Positions 1 through 9,802 of a stretch of DNA of 64,000 bases are shown piece by piece. The notes under the pieces are model-generated. The model saw nothing but the letters and a program-made list of their open reading frames with translations, had not been told where the DNA came from and searched no databases. The stretch comes from Komagataella phaffii GS115 (taxonomy: Eukaryota > Ascomycota > Pichiomycetes > Pichiales > Pichiaceae). Numbering within the stretch: the first letter of the stretch is position 1; each line of letters starts with the position of its first letter. The stretch is from contig NC_012963.1 in the NCBI RefSeq assembly GCF_000027005.1, forward strand, positions 62,001 to 126,000, read 5' to 3'. Position numbers and translations under genes: made by a program.

Positions 1-98
1 TAACTTGAGGTCTAGTAGACATGTTGTTGTATAAGGATTATGTTAGATGTTTGAAACTTTTCTTGAACTTTTTTTTTCCACCGAGCTGGTCCATTATG

Positions 99-149
99 TT
101 ACCCGGACTACTTACTATTGGTCACGATTTTGACCTTAGGGTTAGGGTT
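99..149. promoter_or_regulatory. Reb1-like and Tbf1-like sites upstream of GLC3
   Basis: TTACCCGG at 99-106 is a full match to the budding-yeast Reb1 site. Two tandem TTAGGG units follow at about 136-147, which is the Tbf1-type general regulatory factor site. The pairing lies about 290-335 bp upstream of the first ATG of GLC3. Reb1 and Tbf1 exclude nucleosomes and act at promoters and insulators in related yeasts. Binding here is inferred from motif match only; a telomere-like origin of the TTAGGG pair is possible but only two copies are present. Confidence 0.4.
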
Positions 150-204
150 GCAAATTCCACCAAACTGAAATAGCGAATAGCGAGATCTAACATCTCAACT
201 TCGT

Positions 205-422
205 TACTAACATCCAGCATTCAACATCCAACATTCAAGGGCATTGATTTCTCCCCTCGACCAGCAAGCTCATCGCACCCTCGGTGGAAGGCCTTATCAG
301 CCGATTCGAATCTGTCAACTCTGAAATCTCTCGCCTTCAGGTCATCCCACTGGTTGTTCTCATAACTAAAATAATAATTTGACCACCAAACCAATTCCCC
401 CTTTTCTTTCTAATATTTTTAG
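205..422 (+). other. Splice-signal-like segment in the GLC3 leader
   Basis: A perfect TACTAAC branch-site heptamer lies at 205-211. A second branch/acceptor-like block, TTCTAAT followed by ATTTTTAG, ends at 422, nine bases past its putative branch A, the same spacing seen in two confident introns of this window. Between them one frame (about 269-340) encodes a helical-looking peptide of about 25 residues. No good GTAAGT or GTATGT donor is visible. It may be a 5' UTR intron of GLC3 or the end of a small spliced gene; I cannot decide. Confidence 0.25.
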
Positions 423-433
423 GCAACCAGAAA

Positions 434-2537
434 ATGTCAGAAATTAAACAACAACAATCCACAGACCCTGTAGATTCGCCTCTCCATTAAGGGTGCCTTG
501 GACATCGACCCCTGGTTGAAGCCTTTCAGTGAGGAGCTTCTTTACAGACGTAACTTAGCTGATGATTGGCTGAAGAAGTTCCAAGAACATGAGGGAGGTA
601 TCTTGAACTTTGCTGACTCCTACAAGAGGTATGGGTTTCAAGTGAACAAGGACAATTCAGTTAGCTACATCGAATATGCCCCAAACGCCGTTCAGGCTGC
701 TGTTATTGGTGATTTCAACAACTGGGAACATGAGACACATGTCATGACAAAAGACAATTTTGGAAAGTTTCACATTACTATTCCGCCGGGTGCGGATGGT
801 CAGGTGGCAATTCCGCATGACTCACGTATCAAAGTTCTATTCACTTTGCCCTCAGGTGAGAAGGTTGCAAGATTACCTCCATGGATTAGAAGAGCCACGC
901 AGCCTCCTAAGGAATACAACAATCCTGCATACGAATCCAGATTCTGGAATCCACCGGAAGAACAGCATTACCACTTTAAAAGCTCTCGTCCTGCGGCTCC
1001 TCAGTCCTTCAAGATCTACGAAGCTCATGTTGGAATTTCCACACCTGAGCCAAAGGTTGGAACGTACAAGGAATTTACAAACAATGTTCTGCCTCGTATA
1101 AAAGCATTAGGTTACAACGCTGTTCAGCTGATGTCTATCATGGAACATGCCTACTACGCATCCTTTGGGTACCAGGTTACTAGTTTCTTTGCCATTAGTT
1201 CGCGTTTTGGAACTCCAGAAGATTTGAAAGAGCTGATTGATACCGCTCATGGTTTGGGAATTCATGTTCTGCTAGATGTTGTTCATTCCCACGCTTCAAA
1301 GAACGTCGAAGACGGTCTTAATATGTTTGATGGCACTGACCACTGCTACTTTCATAGTGGTGGTAAGGGAACCCATAGTCAGTGGGATTCCAGATTGTTC
1401 AACTATGGAAGTTACGAGACATTAAGGTTCCTTTTATCCAATCTCAAATATTATCTTGAAGAGTTCAGATTTGATGGTTTCCGTTTTGATGGTGTCACCT
1501 CCATGTTGTATCTTCACCATGGAGTAGGTGAAGGTTTTAGTGGTGACTATAATGAGTACCTTAATCCATTTGGTACCGTAGATAAAGAGGCACTGACGTA
1601 CCTTATGCTTGCTAACGATTTGTGTCAATCTTATGGCAAAACCATTGATTTTAAGGTAACTACGGTTGCTGAAGATGTCAGTGGATATCCCACCCTTTGT
1701 CTTCCAAGGGTAGCTGGTGGTGTGGGATTTGATTACCGCCTTTCAATGTCGGTTCCAGATATGTGGATCAAAATTCTGAAGCATAAGAACGATGAAGATT
1801 GGAATATGGGCAACATTGTTCACACCTTAGTGAACAGAAGATACGGTGAAAAATGTATCACATATGCTGAGTCTCACGATCAGGCTCTGGTTGGTGACAA
1901 GACTTTGGCGTTCTGGCTAATGGATAAGGAAATGTATACCAACATGTCTGTACTATCTCCTTTGACTCCAGTCATTGATAGAGGTCTTTCTCTCCATAAA
2001 CTGATTAGACTGATCACTCATTCCTTAGGAGGTGAGTCTTATCTTAACTTCGAAGGTAATGAGTTTGGACATCCAGAGTGGTTGGATTTCCCTAGAGTTG
2101 GAAACGGAGATTCTTATCACTACGCTCGCCGTCAATTCAATTTGCCGGACGACGAGTTATTGCGCTACAAGTTTTTAAATAACTTTGATGCTGCTATGAA
2201 TAAGACTGAGGAAGTATATGGCTGGTTGAATTATCCCCAAGCCTATGTTTCTTTGAAACACGAAGGTGATAAAGTTATTGCTTTTGAACGTCACAACTTG
2301 GTGTTCATTTTTAACTTCCACCCAACTAATTCCTATACTGATTACAGAATTGGTGTAGAGACTCCAGGCAAATACAAGATTGTTCTGAACTCGGACAGAG
2401 AAGAATATGGAGGTCATTCCCGTATTGACGAGGAAGTTTCCGAATTCTACACTACAGACCTGCCATGGAACAATCGAAAGAACTTTTTCCAGGTCTATAT
2501 TCCTAACAGAACTGCGCTGGTGCTGGCTCCAGCTTAG
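434..2537 (+). CDS. GLC3: 1,4-alpha-glucan (glycogen) branching enzyme, 5' end frame-broken
   Basis: Cytosolic enzyme that makes alpha-1,6 branches in glycogen. The long frame covers the whole family: an N-terminal helix with DPWLKPF, a CBM48 module (GDFNNW), and the GH13 barrel with [10 protein letters not shown], nucleophile Asp in FRFDGVTS (about residue 331 counted from position 498), acid Glu in VAEDVSGYP (about 392) and [12 protein letters not shown]. The C-terminus matches the family end ([10 protein letters not shown]). The open frame has no ATG before the CBM48 module: the natural start, ATG at 434 in a good AAAATGTC context, reads 18 codons and hits TAA at 488. Removing one base near 480-485 would join that ATG to [11 protein letters not shown], which resembles the N-terminus of known GLC3 proteins. 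Either a single-base error or mutation, or an unrecognised splice, explains it. Identity is secure; the first 20 or so codons are not. Confidence 0.9.
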
Positions 2538-2625
2538 TCAACTGTTGACCCTTCAATACTATTCTACTTTGTGAGTGAGAACTGCTTACTTTTTTATTAT
2601 AACTTTCAGTATCTTGATTATGTAA

Positions 2626-4368
<1,743 letters not shown>

Positions 4369-4403
4369 ATCATTACCAGTATTTATTATGAATAGCTCAT
4401 ATA

Positions 4404-7256
4404 TCAATGTGAGACTTCAGTATATATTATGCCGTTATTTTTTTTCTTCATATAATCAGCAAGAGAAAACTTCTTCTTTTCCTTCACTTCCTTGCCTGAA
4501 GGACTGGCCGATTTAATCCCAGGTTTCGTCCGTTCAACAGGATCATTCAATAAAAGCACTGGAGTTGGAAAATCGTCAATAGAGCCTGAAGTGCTTTCAA
4601 TGGTTGGCTTCATATCGTTGGAGCGTTCAGATAGTTTTGTTCCTGTGTCTTTAATACTGTTTCTCTTTCTTTGAGCCTCTTTCAAAATTCTGTAAATGTA
4701 TGGAAGTAGTTCTCGAGGCCTGTCAAGAATCGATTGATTTGACTTCGATCGTTTATTCACAAACGCATTCTCATTCAAGGAGTTGCCATTATTATCCCCC
4801 TCAGACTTTTCAGCTGAAGTACTTTCAGTCTTGTCTACGAGAGTTTCGTTTGAAGCCAATTTATCAATTTGTAAAGTTCTGTTCCTCAAACGAGTTTGAA
4901 TAGGTATGTGGTCAGAAAAGTTCTCGGTCTTATAAATTTCGTCATACTTGTTTAGACTGTTTACAGGTCCATTAGATAAGTTCGATTGGTTGGTTTTCCT
5001 TGTTGACCTGAACAAGTACGAAGTTGCCTTGCGAACCTTGAAGAGCCCGCAATTAGCAGGTATAGCGCAAGCACACTCACAAAAATTGAGAATATTCTCA
5101 ACTGCTCTCACCAGCTGGGGCTTCTTATGTGCTTCTATTCGGTCGAATGGCAACCCTTCTAAGATACTCCTCATAGGAGAATTTCTATCCCAATTCCAGG
5201 GCAACGTAAGTTCAGTTCCAGCTTTTATTTCCTTAGTGGTAGTTACTACAAAATAACATCCTTTACCATCCTTTGTGAGAACAGTTTTGATCTCGCAATT
5301 GGGAAAGCAACTCTTTCTGATGAATCTGGACTTACCTCCTAATCCGCGGGCATCAAAGACGACAGGTAATGAGGGATGAAAAAACACATTAGGTTTTTCA
5401 ACGCCCCAAATTGAGTATTGATTTGTGCGGTCTTCAACATATGTTTGCTTAAATTCAACCTTGCCCAGCATTGAAATAACATAGGAATTAGGTTCAGCAT
5501 CATCGTCCAAAAATAGACCTAATTTGGAGATACCATTGAATTTCTGTTTCCCATTTTCTGAATAAGTTCGGACATTTAGACGACTAGATATCTGATCCAG
5601 TGCTTTGTCTAGTTTGGCATTAGACAGATTAGTCATTGATTGTTCTTGCAAACTTGAACTTGAGGGTAGCTGCTCCACAAATGTTTTCACAAGTTTATCG
5701 TTGTACTCATTGGAATCAATAGAGTAATATAAAGTTTCAGGGTTTTCTTTGAACATTAAGGAATCGTCAGACTCTTCCAATTCTTTGATTGTTTTAGCTC
5801 TGCGCTTTTCTTTTGGTATCGATCTTTCCTCTGGAGCCTTTGGCGTAGTGCTTCTACTACCCTTTGTGCGATTATCTGTGTTTGGGATGGAGTTATCTTC
5901 ATTTGAAGCATCAAGTAATGGGGGAGTATTGGGTCCTCGTCTTCTTTTATTAGTCTTAGAGTCTTGAATGGCTCTTTTCTTCCTGGTACCGGCGGTTGGA
6001 TTACAGAGATAGCACCAATACACAGCATTCTCGTCACTAATTGCAACTGGATCAATACAAGCGACATGTTGCCATCTAAAGCACCTATCGCATTGAACAG
6101 TGTAGCCGTCATCTTCAGTAGAGCCACAAATACATCCAATCAGTCCACTGTCAGGGTCGACTCTATGTGGAATTTGATTATCCAAGATAATCTTTTCTTC
6201 TGTTTTTGGCTCTGCCTCTGTTTCGGTTTCAACTTCAGAGTCAACCTTTTCCATGGTGGGCATTCTATCTGTAGAGCTGTTGTCAGTTTCATCATTAAGT
6301 GGGTCCGACACTTTTGCTGGGTTCTCGTTTTTAGCTGAAGAATCTTTATTGACAGCAACATTTTGCGCCTCTTCTTGCTCAGTCTCTGGTTCTGTTTCTT
6401 CGCCTTTGAAAATAGTTCTTGGTGTTTCTATTTCAGGTTCTATCTTTTCATTCTTGTAAATTTCAATTGCCTGCTTTCCCTCTTGCGATTCTTGAGAGTT
6501 GGAAGAAAGAAGGAACGCAAGTGATGGGCCTCTGGCGTAGGACGTGCTGGAAGTCTCGGGGGAAGGAGCGGTAGCATGAGCTGAATTCGGAATTGAAGAT
6601 AAAGTCTGATCATTTTGAACAGGCAAAGTGGTCGTAACAGTTTGAGTGGTGACAGTCGGAGCACTGCCGTGCCCCAAAACAGGAATATGAGATCTGTTCA
6701 ATAATGGCATAGGAGTAGCTGCGGCGGCCGCCAGTGCCGCAGCTGCTATACGAGCTTTCCCTCTGTTATCATCGTTGGTCAGAGCAGCCACTGCAGGACC
6801 TGGACTTGTGTTATTATCGGACATCTTTGAACCATTCTTGTCGCCGTCGTTATTTGCAGATGAGACGGGCGTTAGAGCGTTCTGCTCTTTTCCATGAGAC
6901 TCGTTCGAAGCGCTAAAAGGAGGCCTCAAATGATAAGAAGACAGCGGTTGCTGCGACTGTTTAGATTGTGATTGCTGCCGCTGATGTTGCTGATGTTGCT
7001 GATGTTGTTGCTGTTGCTGTTGCTGTTGCTGCTGTTGATTCGGTACTTCGTAATCAAATATCCGTGGCAAATGCGGTAACTGTTCGGTTTTATCAGGAAT
7101 ATGTGACGGTGCTTGATATATATATGAGGATTGAGACGGCTGCTGCTGCTGCTGATTCGGTCTATGATAGTTCTGCGGCTGGCTTTGAAAGAGCATTAGC
7201 AACGCAGCAGCATCTTGGTCCTTGATTGGACTACTTTCATTGTTGTCCTGAGACAT
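4404..7256 (-). CDS. SET3: SET3-type PHD-finger and SET-domain chromatin protein
   Basis: Scaffold subunit of the Set3 histone deacetylase complex in yeasts. A PHD finger (about residues 372-421) carries CICGSTEDDGYTVQCDRC, WQHVAC and WCYLCNP; in the family it reads H3K4 methylation. A divergent SET domain follows (about 575-695: GLGGKSRFIRKSCFPNCE, ELTLPWNWD). The family lacks clear methyltransferase activity, and the canonical NHSC motif here reads KSCFPNC. The N-terminal 370 residues are low complexity: a Gln/His tract, an Ala tract and acidic Glu-Thr repeats. It is longer (950 aa) than S. cerevisiae Set3 (about 750), mostly through these tracts. Start: the only ATG upstream of the Q-rich region, at 7256. 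Divergent from PAM16. SET4 is the alternative name; length and PHD-SET spacing fit SET3. Confidence 0.88.
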   Translation of the reverse strand: MSQDNNESSPIKDQDAAALLMLFQSQPQNYHRPNQQQQQPSQSSYIYQAPSHIPDKTEQLPHLPRIFDYEVPNQQQQQQQQQQQHQQHQQHQRQQSQSKQSQQPLSSYHLRPPFSASNESHGKEQNALTPVSSANNDGDKNGSKMSDNNTSPGPAVAALTNDDNRGKARIAAAALAAAAATPMPLLNRSHIPVLGHGSAPTVTTQTVTTTLPVQNDQTLSSIPNSAHATAPSPETSSTSYARGPSLAFLLSSNSQESQEGKQAIEIYKNEKIEPEIETPRTIFKGEETEPETEQEEAQNVAVNKDSSAKNENPAKVSDPLNDETDNSSTDRMPTMEKVDSEVETETEAEPKTEEKIILDNQIPHRVDPDSGLIGCICGSTEDDGYTVQCDRCFRWQHVACIDPVAISDENAVYWCYLCNPTAGTRKKRAIQDSKTNKRRRGPNTPPLLDASNEDNSIPNTDNRTKGSRSTTPKAPEERSIPKEKRRAKTIKELEESDDSLMFKENPETLYYSIDSNEYNDKLVKTFVEQLPSSSSLQEQSMTNLSNAKLDKALDQISSRLNVRTYSENGKQKFNGISKLGLFLDDDAEPNSYVISMLGKVEFKQTYVEDRTNQYSIWGVEKPNVFFHPSLPVVFDARGLGGKSRFIRKSCFPNCEIKTVLTKDGKGCYFVVTTTKEIKAGTELTLPWNWDRNSPMRSILEGLPFDRIEAHKKPQLVRAVENILNFCECACAIPANCGLFKVRKATSYLFRSTRKTNQSNLSNGPVNSLNKYDEIYKTENFSDHIPIQTRLRNRTLQIDKLASNETLVDKTESTSAEKSEGDNNGNSLNENAFVNKRSKSNQSILDRPRELLPYIYRILKEAQRKRNSIKDTGTKLSERSNDMKPTIESTSGSIDDFPTPVLLLNDPVERTKPGIKSASPSGKEVKEKKKFSLADYMKKKNNGIIYTEVSH
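6971..7037. repeat. CAG/CTG-type trinucleotide tract encoding poly-Gln/His in SET3
   Basis: On the + strand the stretch is built from TGC/TGT/GAT-GT units (for example TGATGTTGC repeated three times), which on the coding strand read CAA/CAG/CAT and give about 11 Gln followed by Gln-Gln-His repeats. A second shorter Gln tract is encoded at about 7138-7153. Such tracts are length-polymorphic between strains. Confidence 0.85.
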
Positions 7257-7611
7257 TTGGATCAGAGATGCAGATAAAAATCTTACTTGGCACGAAGTAT
7301 CCCTGTCAAAAAATTATCTGATAAAAAGCTCACACAGACAATTTACAAAGCCATTAGCAAAGAAAAGCAAAAGTATCCAACGAAGCTAAACTGAGCAGGT
7401 TACAAATTGAACCAAGTTGTGTACGAAGATCAAATGTTTCAATAAGGAAAGGTGGTGGTGTACTGATACAAAATTTATTTTACACAATATTGCCATTGTA
7501 CACGACTATTTTTTGGGAAGAGGAGAGAAAAATCAAATAGGTCACTTCTACCACCAACCACCGGATTTTTTCCCCAAAGGTCCACTACACAGCACAAACG
7601 GAAGAAAGAAA
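7257..7611. promoter_or_regulatory. Divergent SET3-PAM16 promoter region
   Basis: 355 bp between the two start codons, A/T-rich with poly-pyrimidine patches. I see no strong named transcription-factor site. A GTG-started 80-codon frame here is not conserved-looking and I do not call it. Confidence 0.5.
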
Positions 7612-8063
7612 ATGGTAAGTGTGATTCCTACCACTGTATCTTTTTGTCCGGGACGTTAGATACTAACAGGAAGTTTTAGGCTCATCGATTAGTTACACAG
7701 GTTATTTTCACTGGAGCCAAGGTGTTTGGCAGAGCGTTCACAGAGGCCTACAGACAGGCTGCAGCCGCCACTTCAAAGCAAGGAGCCTCGGCTGCTGCAA
7801 CAGCAGTGAGAGACACCGGAATTTCATTAGACGAGGCCTGCAAAATATTGGATGTTCAACCAAAGGGTCTGGACAACACTAAGATACAGGAAAAGTACAA
7901 TTATCTGTTTGATATCAACAGTAAAGAGAATGGAGGTAGTTTTTACTTGCAAAGCAAAATTTACAGGGCCAAAGAACGCTTGGAAGCCGAATTGAAAGCA
8001 GCTGAGGAAGAACTAAAGGCAAGAGAAGGAGCATCTGGAAAAGATTCATCCAAACCAGAGTAA
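7612..8063 (+). CDS. PAM16: Mitochondrial import motor subunit Pam16/Tim16 (spliced)
   Basis: J-like subunit of the PAM motor at the inner-membrane TIM23 channel; it pairs with the Pam18 J protein and tempers its stimulation of mtHsp70. Exon 1 is only the ATG (7612-7614); intron 7615-7679 is removed; exon 2 (7680-8063) continues AHRLVTQVIFTGAKVFGRAF, the typical family start. The J-like fold spans about residues 60-105 (SLDEACKILDV, LDNTKIQEKYNYLFDIN, GGSFYLQSKIYRAKERLE), with Asp-Ile-Asn in place of HPD, as expected for Pam16. The tail is an alanine/glutamate helix. Total 128 aa against about 149 in S. cerevisiae. Without the intron the frame would lack a start codon, since the open frame opens at TTG/GTG-like positions only. 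Confidence 0.93.
7615..7679 (+). other. Intron 1 of PAM16
   Basis: 65 nt: donor GTAAGT directly after the ATG, TACTAAC branch site at 7661-7667, acceptor TTTTAG at 7674-7679. Branch A to 3' splice site is 13 nt. Two earlier AGs (in ACAGGAAG) are skipped. Joining restores the conserved N-terminus in frame. Confidence 0.93.
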
Positions 8064-8517
8064 TATGCATGTATATAAATTAGAAGACAAATTGAAAAAG
8101 AGATGTAGCATCGCAATAGACGGATGTATACCATCGTCAACTCAAAAAAGAGCACAGACAGGTTTACATCTTCTAGCCCTAACGCATATGCCAAATAAAT
8201 CTAAGAAACCGAAACGAAATAGCTATTGTGACTTCTCTGTTAAAAAAGTCAATAGGCATTTAGCTGATCGCAAACCCTAATACCGAGCATAACGCTAGTA
8301 AGAAGGTTTGCTGGGTTTCTAAGTAAATAAGTTATATATCTTGAGATAGTATAACCACTACTGATGTGAAGAAGAAAAAAAGGTTTAAGGATAGTGGGTC
8401 CTTTTATAGGTGCGTGGGCTCGAAACTTTCTACTGGAAAAAAAAATCCTGGCCCTTCCATAGAAAAAAAATCTTGACGTCGGGTAACGGTTACTATTTAA
8501 AGTCTAATCTAGGGTCT
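8064..8517. other. Intergenic, convergent 3' ends of PAM16 and the CCCH gene
   Basis: 454 bp with no credible gene. A 71-codon frame just after the PAM16 stop has no recognisable features. CGGGTAACGG at 8480-8489 resembles a Reb1 site on the opposite strand; between two converging genes it could serve as a roadblock terminator, which is inference. A-tracts lie at about 8377-8381, 8438-8446 and 8463-8470. Confidence 0.45.
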
Positions 8518-9642
8518 CTATGTGATCTTAACATAGTCGTCGTTGTGTTCTAGTCCATCAGGACCTTCAAGAGATTTTTGGGGTAATTGTTCACTGTCCG
8601 AGTCTTCGGAAAGATCAGAGAGCTCATTTGAATGATTATTTGTTTCATGTAGCAGAGATTCAAGCCCTTTGGAGACGGAGCTCCAAAGCTTTGAATTCTC
8701 CGAGTTACCTGTAGTATCAACACGTAGAGGGGCCTTGTTATCGGCATGATTGTCTTCATTTCGCACATTATTGAACATTTTAGTGGTGGGGGCCTTCTTT
8801 GAAGGATGAGGAAGAGCACAGAACCGTATGTGACATGTTCCACTCTCATCGAACTCTGGGCATATAAATTCGTGACGTAGCTTGCAAGTCATTCCATCAG
8901 GACAGATCCCGTTGACTGCAAAAGGCCGACAAACGGCAGCTTCGGAAGAGTCTTTCTTATGTGTGTAAGAGCAATTTTCATTGGAACAAAATCCAGTGTT
9001 GTAAAATTTGCACGAAGGTGAATTAAATTGTGTTGGTTTGTGAGATAATGTACAATAAGCATTGTAGCAAGTTCCTTTCAGAAACTCTTTGCATAATGAT
9101 TTCATGTTGGCATCGTGTAAATACCTGCAACTGCTTTTGCGAGCACAATTTCCGGTCGTAACGAAATAAATGCAGAGTTCTTGAATCTCTTTAGATTTGT
9201 CCAACAATTTAAATGAACCAGTTTTCTGTCTGACGTATTCTCTATTATCTATGGTAATTTTCTTTTCATCATCGCAAGCCCCAGCATCCAAGTGAGACAC
9301 TGGAACCAACCTCGAGGCATTTTTAATCTCAACGTACTTGCTGCCGTCTATGTCGATCCTGTTCTTGTGTCTATATTCACTTGCATTCTTCTTGCACCAG
9401 ACATTTAACATTTTCTGCTTTCTGTGTAATACCGGTATAGATGGCTTGGCAATAGCGTAATGATTCTTCTGTCCAGCGGAACTGATTGTTCCTAATGTCT
9501 TGAGTCTTTTCTTGCTTTCATCGATGGATTCTTACTTGGTTAGTAGGTCGTTTGAAGATTTTTGAGTCGCAACAAATTACTTACTTTGTAAATCGGCATA
9601 TCGCCTTTTTATCTCTTCCAACTGTTTTTCAGTACTGGACAT
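8518..9642 (-). CDS. Five-finger CCCH zinc-finger protein, ZC3H3/Red5-like (spliced)
   Basis: Probable nuclear RNA-binding protein. Five tandem CCCH fingers fill the middle (CIYFVTTGNCARKSSCRYLH; CKEFLKGTCYNAYCTLSH; CKFYNTGFCSNENCSYTH; CRPFAVNGICPDGMTCKLRH; CPEFDESGTCHIRFCALPH), the order and LSHKP linker typical of metazoan ZC3H3 and S. pombe Red5, which act in nuclear poly(A) RNA processing and export. The last 90 residues are acidic and Ser-rich. The start comes from splicing: exon 1 9642-9585 encodes MSSTEKQLEEIKRRYADLQ, exon 2 runs from 9530 to 8518, total 356 aa. Using the first in-frame Met of exon 2 would drop about 60 residues of basic N-terminus. S. cerevisiae has no obvious one-to-one relative that I know of, so I leave the symbol empty. 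Confidence 0.8.
9531..9584 (-). other. Intron 1 of the CCCH zinc-finger gene
   Basis: 54 nt: donor GTAAGT, TACTAAC branch site (complement of 9539-9545), acceptor AAG ending at 9531. Branch A to splice site is 9 nt; an AG 5 nt past the branch is skipped. The AAG acceptor is unusual, but only this choice keeps the reading frame (phase 1) into a 28-codon upstream open stretch without stops. Confidence 0.85.
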
Positions 9643-9802
9643 GAAAGAGTCTATCCAACTTGGTTTAGAGTCAATCCAAAGGTATATATACACAATAAGA
9701 GTATTGATAAGAGAGAAACTGAAGAAAAGGAATCCGCGATTACTTAGCAAAAACGATAATGGGAGATGTCCAATGTAAGACTTATCCTGTGACTAAATAA
9801 AC

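Noticed and set aside
21..173. 50-codon ATG frame at the very start of the window
   Set aside because: Runs through Reb1-like and TTAGGG motifs, has no recognisable features and biased poly-Phe content from a T-run; more likely promoter sequence.
8065..8280. 71-codon frame right after the PAM16 stop
   Set aside because: Lys/Ser/Arg-rich random-looking product in a 3' flank, no family resemblance.
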